Below are positions 17,367 through 25,921 of a stretch of 64,000 nt of DNA, one piece after another (positions within the stretch are counted from its first letter, which is position 1; each line of letters begins with the position of its first letter). Under the pieces are notes generated by a model that had not been told where the DNA came from, made no database searches, and was given only the letters and a program-made list of their open reading frames with translations. This DNA is from Streptomyces alanosinicus (lineage in GTDB: Bacteria > Actinomycetota > Actinomycetes > Streptomycetales > Streptomycetaceae), in the NCBI RefSeq assembly GCF_014650595.1, contig NZ_BMVG01000018.1, forward strand, positions 62,001 through 126,000. The letters are read 5' to 3'. A program made the position numbers and the translations under genes.

Positions 17367-18938
17367 ATGCAGAGAGATGGCATGCATATGACATTAAAGC
17401 CATGGGGCTGGGGGCGCGGGAGGCGTGCGGGGGTGCTCGCCGCGGTGACCGCTTTGCTGGCGGCGCTCCTGGCCGGGTTGGGCACGGCCGGGACGGCGCG
17501 GGCCGCCACGGTGGATACCAGTGCGTGGTACACGCTGGTCAACCGGGGCAGTGGCAAGGCGCTCGACGTGTCGGGGGCGAGTACCGCCGACGGGGCGGCC
17601 ATCCAGCAGTGGACCCGCAACGACGGGGCCAACCAGCGGTTCCAGCTCCTGGACTCGGGCGGCGGTTACTACCGGCTGAAGGCGCAGCACTCCGGCAAGG
17701 TGCTGGACGTGTCCGGCTACTCCACGGCCGACCATGCCGACGTCGTGCAGTGGACCGACGCGAACGGCAGCAACCAGCAGTTCCGGCTGGCCGACTCGCC
17801 GGACGGTTACGTGCGGCTGCTCAACCGCAACAGCGGCAAGGCCCTTGAGGTGGACAACGCCTCCACCGCGGACGGCGGCAAGGTCGTGCAGTTCACCGAC
17901 TGGGGCGGCGCCAACCAGCAGTGGCAGCTCGTCCCCGCGACGGGAGTACTGGCCCAGGTGCACACCGCGGGGCGGGTCAAGGACGCCGGAAACACCGTGC
18001 AGTACAGCTGGCCCGGCGTGTACTTCGAGGGCCGCGTCAGCGGCACCGGTGTCGGGATCGTACTCAACGACTCGGCCGCCGACTACGACGTCCAGGTCGA
18101 CGGAACCACCGTCACCACACTCGTCACGCCCGGCGACACCACGCACTGGATCAACGGCCTGCAGAACGGTGAGCACACCGTCCGGCTCGTCAAGCGCAAC
18201 GACACCCCGGGAGACATCAGCACGTTCGGGGGCTTCGTGGCCGCTCCCGGCGGTGCCGTACTCAGCAAGCCGGCGGCCCGCAGCCGCCAGATCGAGTTCA
18301 TCGGTGACTCCCTCACGGTGGGCTACGGCAACCTATCGAACTCCCGAGACTGCACCTCGGACCAGCTCAAGCGTTCCACCAACGCCGACGTGAGCTACGG
18401 CGCCCTCACCGCCCGGCAACTGAACGCCGACTACCAGATCAACGGCTTCTCGGGCCTCGGCATGGTGCGCAACTACGGCGGAGGCTCCCCGGACGTCACC
18501 TACCGGACCTTCTATGACCGTGCCCTGCAGAGCGTCTCCGGCGACGTCTGGCAGAACCCGGGCACCTGGCGCCCCCAGGTCGTGGTGGTCAACCTCGGCA
18601 CCAACGACTTCTCCCCCCTCGACCCCGGTGAGTCGTGGACGCCCGAAAGCCTCGCGGCCGCCTACCGCAGCGCCTACACCGACTTCCTCCAGAAGCTGCG
18701 CACGCGCTACGGGACCGGAACCACCATCGTGGCCGTCGGCACCGGCCAGTACGCCGAGCACGTCCAGCAGGTGGTGAAGGCACGCAACGACGCCGGTGAC
18801 AGCGGAGTCCGCTACTGGTCCCTCGACAGCTCGGGCCTGGACTTCCTCGGCTGCAACTATCACTACTCGGCCCACGACGACCGGATCATCGCCGACCGGC
18901 TCACCTCGTTCCTCTCCGGTCTGCCGACAGGCTGGTGA
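17367..18938 (+). CDS. Secreted ricin-domain CE2-type SGNH esterase
   Basis: A 523-residue exported protein. A long signal peptide ends near ARAA, then a ricin/CBM13 domain with three Q-x-W repeats covers about residues 45-190. A jelly-roll domain (about 195-305) precedes an SGNH hydrolase domain whose blocks are visible: GDSLTVGYG (Ser), GTNDFS (Gly/Asn) and DFLGCNYHYSAHD (Asp/His end). The jelly-roll plus SGNH order is that of carbohydrate esterase family 2, which removes O-acetyl groups from polysaccharides. AAAGGGA lies before ATG 17367. It is 84 bp after the fucosidase on the same strand, so the two probably attack one acetylated fucosylated glycan. Confidence 0.85.
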   Translation: MQRDGMHMTLKPWGWGRGRRAGVLAAVTALLAALLAGLGTAGTARAATVDTSAWYTLVNRGSGKALDVSGASTADGAAIQQWTRNDGANQRFQLLDSGGGYYRLKAQHSGKVLDVSGYSTADHADVVQWTDANGSNQQFRLADSPDGYVRLLNRNSGKALEVDNASTADGGKVVQFTDWGGANQQWQLVPATGVLAQVHTAGRVKDAGNTVQYSWPGVYFEGRVSGTGVGIVLNDSAADYDVQVDGTTVTTLVTPGDTTHWINGLQNGEHTVRLVKRNDTPGDISTFGGFVAAPGGAVLSKPAARSRQIEFIGDSLTVGYGNLSNSRDCTSDQLKRSTNADVSYGALTARQLNADYQINGFSGLGMVRNYGGGSPDVTYRTFYDRALQSVSGDVWQNPGTWRPQVVVVNLGTNDFSPLDPGESWTPESLAAAYRSAYTDFLQKLRTRYGTGTTIVAVGTGQYAEHVQQVVKARNDAGDSGVRYWSLDSSGLDFLGCNYHYSAHDDRIIADRLTSFLSGLPTGW

Positions 18939-19167
18939 CGGCCCCACCGCCCAGCTCCGCCACCGTGCCCGCGCATGCTGCACTCAGGGGCGAGACGCCG
19001 TTGTCGTCGTGCAGGGCGCGGCGGCGGCGCCGGCGCCGCGCACTCCGGCACCCGGCGATCCCGAGCGCACCGGCCGGGGCGCCGTGGAGCGGAAGCCGAT
19101 CTAGGCTGGAAGCTGTGGCTGGGAACCGGCCCTGACGGGCCCGGCTGTCCGGACGGAGGTGTCGCGC

Positions 19168-21627
19168 GTGGACATGGCCGGCAAGCAAGACGCCCCCATT
19201 GCCGCGCTTGTGGTGGACCCGGACGGCCTGGTGAGCGGCTGGAGCGAGAGCGGGCGTCTGCTGCTGGGCTGGACGGCAGAGGAGACCGTCGGGCGCCCCG
19301 TGAGCGACCTGCTGGCCGCTCCCCTGCCACCTGGCTTCCCCGAGAGCTACGTCAGCGGCCCCGACCACACGGGGCTCACCCCCCTGCGCCACCGGGACGG
19401 TTCCACGCTGGACGCTCTCGTGTCGGCTCACCCGCTGTTCGACGCCGACGGCCGGACGCTGGGCCATGCGGTGACCGTCCAACGCTGGGAGCTGCGCCCG
19501 GTGATCGCCGACCTGGCCTTCGAACAGTGCCCCTTCGCTCTGGGCGTCTACGACCCTGAGCTGCGGTTCCTGTGGATCAACGCCTCCTCGGGCCGGGTGA
19601 TCGCGCACTCCGAGGAGCAGGTGCTCGGTAAGAAGTACCGCGAGCTGTTTCCCGAATTCGACCGCTCACTGTTTCCCGAAAGGGACGACAAGCCCTACAC
19701 CGACCAGCTCTCCGAAGTGGCGAGGACGGGCAGGCCCGCGCGTCTCATCACCGTCTTCCGCCCCCTCGGCAGTAACTACGCCAACGCCTGGGCCACCAGC
19801 ATATGGCCCGTCCGGGACGCCGAGGGCAGGGTCCGCGCGGTCGCCAACTGGGGATTCGACATGAGCGCCGAGTACTGGGCCCGGCAGCGCCTGCTCATGC
19901 TCAACGAGGCCAGCGGCGGCATCGGCCGGACACTCGATGTGATCGGCACCGCCCAGGAACTGGCCACGACCCCGGTGCCGGCGTTCACCGACCTCGTCAC
20001 CGTGGATCTCTTCGACGAGGTGCTGCGCGGAGAGGAGCCGCCCTCCGGGTCCGAGTTCACCCCTGGCAAGACCATCGTGCTCAGCCGTGCCGCCCGGCAC
20101 AGCGCGAAGGAGGACACCGTCCGGGCTCGCGGGCCCACGACGCCGGTCAGCCACGCTCCCGGTTCCGTCGCCGCCCGCTGCATGGCCACCGGCAGGTCCA
20201 CGGTCCAGCTCGCGGCCGAACCCGGCCAGGGCGGCGAATGGGCCTTCGGGCCCGGCCTCGCCGCCGACCCGGCTCACTGGCCTCCGGGCAACCCGTTGAT
20301 CGACGAGTCCATCGCCGCGGACGGGCTGACCGGCCGGATCACCGTGCCGCTCCGGGCCCGCGGTACGCTGCTCGGCGTCGTCGCGTTCTCCCGCAGTGAC
20401 CGGCCCGAGGCCTTCACCGCCGACGACCTGATCCTCGCCGAAGAGCTCACTGCCAAGGCAGCCATCGCCATCGACAACGCCCGCCGGTACGCGCGCGAGC
20501 GCACGACCGCGCTGACCCTGCAGCGCAGCCTGCTGCCGCAGGGGCTGGCGAGCCAGGAGGCGCTTGAGGTGGCATCCCGCTACCTGCCCGCCGGGACCGG
20601 CGCGGAAGTGGGCGGTGACTGGTTCGACGTCATCCCACTCTCCGGTGCCCGGGTCGCCCTGGTCGTCGGGGATGTCGTCGGTCACGGCCTGCACGCCTCG
20701 GCCAGCATGGGCCGGCTGCGCACGGCGGTCCGCACCCTGGCCGACGTGGACCTGCCGCCGGACGAGTTGCTCACCCACCTGGACGACCTGGTCATCCACC
20801 TTTCCAGCGACCTGCAGCCCGCCGGTAACTTCCAGCCGACCGGCGAGTTCGGGGCCACCTGCCTGTACACCGTCTACGACCCGGTCTCCCGCCGCTTCGC
20901 GGTGGCGAGCGCGGGTCATCCGCTGCCGCTGATCATCTCCCCGGACGGCACCAGGCTCCCGAGCTCCGCACAGCCGGGACCACCGCTCGGCGTCGGTGGG
21001 CTGCCTTTCGAGGCGACCGAAGTCGAGCTGCCCGAGGGCAGCCTGCTCGCCCTCTACACCGACGGACTGGTGGACTGCCGCGAGCGCGACGCCGACCAGG
21101 GCATCACCGAACTGCAGCGTGTCCTGAACCACTCGGCCACCTCGCTGGAGGACCTCTGCGACACGGTGACGGGCGCCATGCTCCCCGAACGCCGCACCGA
21201 CGACGCCGCTCTGCTGCTCGCTCGCACTCTTGCGCTGGATCCCCGGCACGTCGCCGACTGGGACGTCGAACCCGACACCGCGCAGGTGCCGCACGCCAGA
21301 AAATTCGCCGTCGACCAGGTGGACGTCTGGGGCCTGGAGGAGATGTCGTTCGTCACCGAACTGGTCGTCAGCGAGCTGGTCACCAACGCCATCAGATACG
21401 GCGAGCCCCCGATCAGGCTACGGCTCATCCGTGACACCTCCCTGATCTGCGAGGTCTCCGACGCCAGCAACACCGCCCCGCACCTGCGCCGGGCGCGCGC
21501 CTTCGACGAGGGCGGCCGGGGCCTGCTGCTCGTCGCCCAGCTCACCCAGGGGTGGGGCACCCGGCACACCACCGAGGGCAAGACGATCTGGTGCGCACAG
21601 CCCCTTCCCGAGCCCGAGCCGCGATGA
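19168..21627 (+). CDS. PAS-PAS-GAF-SpoIIE phosphatase with HATPase domain
   Basis: An 819-residue cytoplasmic signalling protein. Two PAS-like domains occupy about residues 8-235, a GAF domain about 245-440, a PP2C/SpoIIE phosphatase about 445-690 (metal sites in GGDWFDV, VGDVVGHG and TDDAALL) and an anti-sigma-type HATPase about 700-819 (N-box SELVTNAIRYG, G2 box GGRGLLLV). Such proteins act in partner-switching systems: the phosphatase restores an anti-sigma antagonist and the ATPase can phosphorylate or bind it. GTG 19168 has GGAGG 8 nt upstream; GTG 19159 and ATG 19174 are alternatives. No cognate sigma or antagonist gene is nearby. Confidence 0.9.
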   Translation: MDMAGKQDAPIAALVVDPDGLVSGWSESGRLLLGWTAEETVGRPVSDLLAAPLPPGFPESYVSGPDHTGLTPLRHRDGSTLDALVSAHPLFDADGRTLGHAVTVQRWELRPVIADLAFEQCPFALGVYDPELRFLWINASSGRVIAHSEEQVLGKKYRELFPEFDRSLFPERDDKPYTDQLSEVARTGRPARLITVFRPLGSNYANAWATSIWPVRDAEGRVRAVANWGFDMSAEYWARQRLLMLNEASGGIGRTLDVIGTAQELATTPVPAFTDLVTVDLFDEVLRGEEPPSGSEFTPGKTIVLSRAARHSAKEDTVRARGPTTPVSHAPGSVAARCMATGRSTVQLAAEPGQGGEWAFGPGLAADPAHWPPGNPLIDESIAADGLTGRITVPLRARGTLLGVVAFSRSDRPEAFTADDLILAEELTAKAAIAIDNARRYARERTTALTLQRSLLPQGLASQEALEVASRYLPAGTGAEVGGDWFDVIPLSGARVALVVGDVVGHGLHASASMGRLRTAVRTLADVDLPPDELLTHLDDLVIHLSSDLQPAGNFQPTGEFGATCLYTVYDPVSRRFAVASAGHPLPLIISPDGTRLPSSAQPGPPLGVGGLPFEATEVELPEGSLLALYTDGLVDCRERDADQGITELQRVLNHSATSLEDLCDTVTGAMLPERRTDDAALLLARTLALDPRHVADWDVEPDTAQVPHARKFAVDQVDVWGLEEMSFVTELVVSELVTNAIRYGEPPIRLRLIRDTSLICEVSDASNTAPHLRRARAFDEGGRGLLLVAQLTQGWGTRHTTEGKTIWCAQPLPEPEPR

Positions 21628-21676
21628 GATCCGAGCCGATCGAGTTCGCCAGGGCAGTCCCAGCTGTTCCACCCCA

Positions 21677-21699
21677 CCGGCACACGCGCCTGGTGCCGG
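21677..21699 (+). terminator. Hairpin after SpoIIE phosphatase
   Basis: CCGGCAC and GTGCCGG pair perfectly around a 9-nt loop, 50 bp past the phosphatase stop. There is no T-run, as is common in Streptomyces terminators. Confidence 0.45.
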
Positions 21700-21805
21700 G
21701 GGATCGGGCCGGGCAGCCTCGTCAGCACCCGTGTCTTCTTCGGCCAGCGGCCTGGCATCCTCCGGCAGTGACGTGTGTCCCCTGTAGATCTTGACTGACC
21801 AGCGG

Positions 21806-22471
21806 TCACACTCCGATGAAGCTCACTGTTTCCGTCATGTCCGCCCGCCCGGTACGCAGCCGCGGCACGCCTTCCTTCTCGAATCCCACCGAGACGCCGC
21901 AGAACAGCACGAGCCCGTCGTCGGCACCGACTGTCTGGCTGACGCTCTTGCGGTACATGGTCCACATCACCTGGGGGCAGCTGTGCAATCCTTCAGCCCT
22001 CAGCAGCAGCATGACCGTCTGCAGATACATGCCTGCGTCCCCCCACTGTCCGGGCCCCATCGTCCGGTCCAGGTAGCAGAACAATACGACCGGTGCCCCG
22101 AACGCCTCCGAGTTCAAGGCGGCGATCTTCTTGGGCCTGTCGGGGTCGTCGCGCTCGATTCCCAGCGCTTTGTACCGCTGGGCGGCCGCGGCGGAGAAGC
22201 GGTCCACATAGGGCGAGTTCAGTTCGGCCGGGTACATCGGATACTCCCGCTGGTCACCCGGGTCTCCCGCCAGTGCCCTGGCCTTCGCGCGCCTCTTCAG
22301 TTCGGCCAGGGGCTCGCCGGTCACGACATACACGTGCCACGGCTGGAGGTTCCCGCTCGACGGAGTCCGCGTCGCAGCCGCCAGCACTCGTTCGAGTATC
22401 TCTTTGGGTACCGGCTCATCGCTGAACGCCCGCACGGCCCTGCGGCTGTCCACGGCCTCATACACATCCAC
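21806..22471 (-). CDS. Nitroreductase-family FMN oxidoreductase
   Basis: A 221-residue nitroreductase-fold flavoenzyme. The N-terminal SRRAVRAFSDEPVP is the usual FMN phosphate-binding start, and SSGNLQPWHVYVVTG is the second conserved block. The family reduces nitroaromatics, quinones or enones with NAD(P)H. The gene is single, facing the upstream phosphatase. The natural substrate is unknown. Confidence 0.87.
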   Translation of the reverse strand: MDVYEAVDSRRAVRAFSDEPVPKEILERVLAAATRTPSSGNLQPWHVYVVTGEPLAELKRRAKARALAGDPGDQREYPMYPAELNSPYVDRFSAAAAQRYKALGIERDDPDRPKKIAALNSEAFGAPVVLFCYLDRTMGPGQWGDAGMYLQTVMLLLRAEGLHSCPQVMWTMYRKSVSQTVGADDGLVLFCGVSVGFEKEGVPRLRTGRADMTETVSFIGV

Positions 22472-22750
22472 GTCTTCGCGTCCTCTCTCTCGACCGGGCC
22501 CCTACCCGTATTCACCGGTCAGCGCCGAGCATCGCCAGTCCCTGGACAGACACCTCGTTCTCTACCTGCGCAGCCCCTCGGCGACCAACTACTGACGTGA
22601 CGTGGCAAACCCAAAGGGACCACGGGTCAGTCGCGAAGTCCTGGCCCTGGGCACCTGCTCGGCCACCGGCCGCGCGCCCTGAGCGTTACACAGCGCTACA
22701 TGTCCGTTCGCCGGAGCGATGCGAGAACAGGGCACAACGAGGTGTACGCC

Positions 22751-23281
22751 TCACACGTCGGCGGGCAGTGGGTCGTCGCGCAGCACGCTGTAGGCGACGC
22801 CGTCGCGCCACCGGCCGTCCCGGAAGACGATGCCCCGCAGTACGCCCTCGCGGGTGAACCCGGCCTTCTCCAGGGCCCGCTGCTCGGCGATGTTCTCGGC
22901 CTCGGTGTCGGCCTCGATCCGCATCACGGATGTGTGGGCGAAGAGGTACCGGACGAGCTGTAGCTGGGCCCGGGTGCCGATGCCCCGGCCGCGGGCCTCG
23001 GGCAGCAGCTGGGCGCCCATGTTCCAGCAGTGGGTGGAGGCCGTGACGACGACCTTCCGCCAGGCGACGAACCCCAGCGGCTCGTCTCCTGCCGTGACGA
23101 TGAGCTGACCGCCGTCCTCACCGAGCAGCCGGTTCTCCGTCCAGCGCTGCCGGAACCGCCGCGGGTCGGTGTAGCCGTACCACTGGAACGGCCCCGCCGT
23201 CTCTGGCTCGGTGAGGAAGCGTTCCAGCAAGAGGAGGTCGTCCTCGCCGACGGGGCGCAGAATCACGGATTCGGCAGACAT
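22751..23281 (-). CDS. GNAT N-acetyltransferase (RimJ/RimL type)
   Basis: A 176-residue acetyltransferase. The acetyl-CoA pyrophosphate loop is ARGRGIGTRAQ, followed by the conserved RIEADTEAENIAEQRALEKAGF segment in part. It is of the RimJ/RimL group that acetylates protein N-termini or small amines. It stands alone; the target is unknown. Confidence 0.87.
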   Translation of the reverse strand: MSAESVILRPVGEDDLLLLERFLTEPETAGPFQWYGYTDPRRFRQRWTENRLLGEDGGQLIVTAGDEPLGFVAWRKVVVTASTHCWNMGAQLLPEARGRGIGTRAQLQLVRYLFAHTSVMRIEADTEAENIAEQRALEKAGFTREGVLRGIVFRDGRWRDGVAYSVLRDDPLPADV

Positions 23282-23306
23282 GAACGAGAGCGTACGGCGT
23301 GACCTG

Positions 23307-23456
23307 TCAGGACCCCGTCAGGAGACCCGGTCCAACACCGGGAGACAGCCGCGCCACTGGCCCGGTGGTGTGCTGCTCCAGCTCCTCCGCCGAGGCCGGA
23401 TCGCCGAACTCGCGCAGGTCGCGTATGACTGCCAGCGCCAACCCGAGCCTCCTCAC
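23307..23456 (-). pseudogene. Fragment resembling N-terminus of a tyrosine recombinase
   Basis: A 49-codon frame starting GTG with an AAGG-type ribosome site. Its first 30 residues (core LREFGDPASAEELEQ) resemble the opening of Streptomyces site-specific integrases, then the likeness stops. It is the only coding-like content of the gap between the GNAT gene and the Lrp regulator (23282-23605). I regard it as a 5' remnant; the family link is from memory of similar proteins. Confidence 0.35.
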
Positions 23457-23605
23457 CTTCGGCCGGACCGCGGATCGGTCGGATGCGACGAGAACGCGTC
23501 AGGAATCCGAAGTTGCGTCACCTGGTGACAGAGCGCTCCAAGGAGGGAGAACGCCCTGGCCACGGGCCTCGGCTCTCAGCGCGGCTCAGGAGAACTCAGG
23601 GGATG

Positions 23606-24055
23606 TCACACATACGTGGCGTCGGTCAGAGGCTTGGGGGGGTAGGCGCGGAGCACGAGAGATGTGGTGACGGGGCCGTAACGGGCAAGTGCGTCGACAA
23701 CTTCTTCGAGTCGTCCTGCCTGCGGGCAGTAGATGTCAAAGATGAGGCAGTCTTCCCCGGTGACTCTGAGGGTGGAGGCGATTTCGGAGGTCCGGGAGGC
23801 GAAGTCCAGGGCGCGCGATAGCTGGGCGTGCGTGGTGCGCAGCCGGATGACCGCGTGAATGTTCAGACCGAGGGCTGCCGGGTCGACCACGGCTCGGTAG
23901 CCGGTGATGACGCCGTTCTTCTCCAGCCGCTGGATGCGTGCGCTGGCCGCAGGCTGCGAAAGTCCGACGCGGCGCCCTATCTCCGCGCCGGTCAGACGGC
24001 CGTCGGTCTGGAGCAGGGCGAGGATGTCTCGGTCTATCCGGTCGAGTGATTCCAT
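23606..24055 (-). CDS. Lrp/AsnC-family regulator
   Basis: A 149-residue regulator. A winged HTH (residues 1-60, LTGAEIGRRVGLSQPAASAR) precedes the RAM/AsnC ligand domain (about 65-145). Lrp-family proteins assemble as dimers to octamers and sense amino acids or other small molecules. ATG 24055 or ATG 24070 could be the start; neither has a clear ribosome site. It is divergent from the RBBP9-type hydrolase and probably controls it through the 105-bp intergenic region. Confidence 0.87.
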   Translation of the reverse strand: MESLDRIDRDILALLQTDGRLTGAEIGRRVGLSQPAASARIQRLEKNGVITGYRAVVDPAALGLNIHAVIRLRTTHAQLSRALDFASRTSEIASTLRVTGEDCLIFDIYCPQAGRLEEVVDALARYGPVTTSLVLRAYPPKPLTDATYV

Positions 24056-24160
24056 TGTTGTCCGCACCATCTTCTTTGAGATCACTTGTGCCACTGCCAC
24101 TGCCCTGATGCATCCAACAGAATCTGCGCCAGGTACTCCCGTGATCGTAGGGAGCGACGA

Positions 24161-24727
24161 GTGAAATGGTGGTGGACAGTGGCCGCGTACGTCATCGTCC
24201 CGGGCATCGACGGCTCGGACGGACAGCACTGGCAGACCTCGTGGGAGCGGCAGTGGGGCACCTCAGCGGTGAGGATCAACCCTTCCTCGTGGTCCACCCC
24301 CGACCTGGATGACTGGGTCGACGCTGTCCAGGAGGCGTACGACGATGCTTCCCGGCAGGACAGCCGCGTTGTGCTGGTGGCCCACAGCCTGGGCTGTTGG
24401 GCGGCGTCCACCTGGCTGATCAAGAACCCATTGAGTCCGACAGGCGGCGCGTTCCTGGTCGCGCCGCCGGACCCGCACGGGCCGGCGTTCCCACGCCAGG
24501 CGGCCGCGACGTTCATCGAGGTGTCTGCACAACCACTGCCGTGCCCGGCTCTGGTGGTGGGCAGCGCCAACGACCCGTACTGCACCCCCGAGGCAGCCGC
24601 CGGCTTCGCGGCGCGGTGGGAAGCGCGATGGCACCTCGCGGGCGCGTGCGGACATATCAACTCCGCCAGCGGCCTCGGCTCGTGGCAGCACGGCCATCGA
24701 CTCCTGGACTCGCTGACCCCGCGGTGA
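24161..24727 (+). CDS. RBBP9/YdeN-family serine hydrolase
   Basis: A 188-residue small alpha/beta hydrolase. The nucleophile elbow is AHSLGC; Asp in SANDPYC and His in CGHIN complete a triad. The start is GTG 24161, with AGGGAG 6 nt upstream; longer in-frame starts overlap the regulator's promoter. Substrate unknown. It is divergent from the Lrp-type gene, and its stop lies within a strong terminator hairpin. Confidence 0.83.
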   Translation: MKWWWTVAAYVIVPGIDGSDGQHWQTSWERQWGTSAVRINPSSWSTPDLDDWVDAVQEAYDDASRQDSRVVLVAHSLGCWAASTWLIKNPLSPTGGAFLVAPPDPHGPAFPRQAAATFIEVSAQPLPCPALVVGSANDPYCTPEAAAGFAARWEARWHLAGACGHINSASGLGSWQHGHRLLDSLTPR

Positions 24728-24742
24728 TCAACCACCGCGGGG
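24717..24742 (+). terminator. Strong hairpin terminator overlapping stop codon
   Basis: A perfect 10-bp stem, CCCCGCGGTG with CACCGCGGGG, closes a 6-nt loop. The TGA of the RBBP9-type gene lies in the loop edge. Confidence 0.7.
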
Positions 24743-24801
24743 GACTCATAGCCACCAGGTACCGCCCAGCGGTTCCCCTTCGAGCCAAGGACGTCCGCCC
24801 G

Positions 24802-25078
24802 TTGACGCACAAGAATGCGCCGCTGTCCGTCGAAGGCCGCCAGCTCGTCGAACGGTGCCGGACGCGACCCATCGCACACGTGGCACCCGGATGGACATCT
24901 CTCGAGCGCACGCGCCCGGGTAGGTCAACCACTACCGACGCCACGGTGACCTCGGCCCATCGTCCGACAAGGGCTACAACGACCACCGACCCGCGCCTAC
25001 CTGCGCAGACGAAGCATCCAAATGTCTCCGCGAACCGATGAAGCACAGGCGTCGGTTGCGGATCGACTGCGCGAGTCA
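24802..25078 (+). pseudogene. IS481-type transposase N-terminal fossil
   Basis: Starting TTG 24802, one frame encodes a segment with core NAPLSVEGRQLVERC and RPIAHVA, then the likeness continues in another frame as VNHYRRHGDLG after a stop. This matches the N-terminal HTH of IS481-family integrase-core transposases. At least one frameshift and a premature stop are present and the catalytic core is missing. It fills most of the gap 24743-25087. Confidence 0.55.
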
Positions 25079-25087
25079 TGACTACGC

Positions 25088-25783
25088 CTACTCGCCGGGC
25101 GCGGTGCTCGCGCGTCGGCCGGCGAGTCGGGCGTCAAGGCCGTCGAGGAGGGCCTGGAGGCCGAGGGCGAAGGTGTCGTCCGGAGCCGTGGCGTAGCCGG
25201 CGGTGGGGGTTTCGAGGCGGGCGCGTAGCCGGGGGAATTGCGCTGCGATCTCGCGGGCTTCGGCCATGCTGTCGCGCATCAGCTGCTCGGCGTTGCCGTC
25301 GCCGCTGAGCTTCCTCGAGAGCGAGGCCGCCGCGGCCGGGCCGAGGGCGTTGCCGAGCACGAAGGTGAAGACGGTGGCGGCCGCTTGGTCGGCGAGCGCC
25401 CCGGTGAATCCGGCGGCCTCGTAGACGGCGAGGGTGTGGTCGTCGTAGCGGGCTTTGGCGGGGCCGAACATCAGGAAGGAGCCGAAGGCCTGCACCAGCC
25501 AGGGGTGGCGGGTGAGCATCGCATGCAGGCCATTGGCCGTCGCGGCGGCTGCGGTCCGCCAGCCGGTGGCGGTCAAGTCGGGCAGTGCGATCTCGCTCCA
25601 TGCCTGGTCGGCGGCGAGGGCGATGAGATTGTCTTTGCTGTCGACGTGCCAGTAGACCGCGGTGGCCGCGGAGCCCAGCCGCTTGCCCAGAGCCCGCATG
25701 TTGAGGCCTTCCAGGCCTTCGGCGTCCAGCAGCTCGACGGCGGCCTGGACGATCTGTTCGCGGGTCAGCGTGTGGCGGGGCAT
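25088..25783 (-). CDS. TetR-family repressor (TetR_C_1 type)
   Basis: A 231-residue repressor. The HTH occupies residues 8-55 (LNMRALGKRLGSAATAVYWHV), with the tryptophan-containing recognition helix of the TetR class. The C-terminal helical domain is of the TetR_C type. ATG 25783 (MPRHTLT) is preferred; ATG 25801 is possible. It is divergent from a serine hydrolase and three copies of an imperfect palindrome lie between them, which argues for autoregulation and control of the hydrolase. Confidence 0.88.
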   Translation of the reverse strand: MPRHTLTREQIVQAAVELLDAEGLEGLNMRALGKRLGSAATAVYWHVDSKDNLIALAADQAWSEIALPDLTATGWRTAAAATANGLHAMLTRHPWLVQAFGSFLMFGPAKARYDDHTLAVYEAAGFTGALADQAAATVFTFVLGNALGPAAAASLSRKLSGDGNAEQLMRDSMAEAREIAAQFPRLRARLETPTAGYATAPDDTFALGLQALLDGLDARLAGRRASTAPGE

Positions 25784-25810
25784 GCGGCCACGGTAGGGCA
25801 TCGGGCCGCG

Positions 25811-25886
25811 ACTTGCACAAAGTTCAAAAATCCACTTGCACACTGTTCAAGTCTTGCTCTACCTTCGACTTGAACGCAGTGCAAGT
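25811..25886. promoter_or_regulatory. Triple TetR-type operator with overlapping divergent promoters
   Basis: Three 19-bp copies of the pattern ACTTGnACnnnGTnCAAGT occur at 25811-25829, 25834-25852 and 25868-25886, the third in inverted orientation. Each is itself an imperfect palindrome. TTGCAC hexamers inside copies 2 and 3 can serve as -35 boxes pointing right and left; TACCTT at 25860-25865 is a possible rightward -10 after 18 bp. Repressor binding would block both promoters. Confidence 0.72.
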
Positions 25887-25921
25887 CATGCAGCCGCGGG
25901 AGCGGAAGAGGGGGACAAGAA

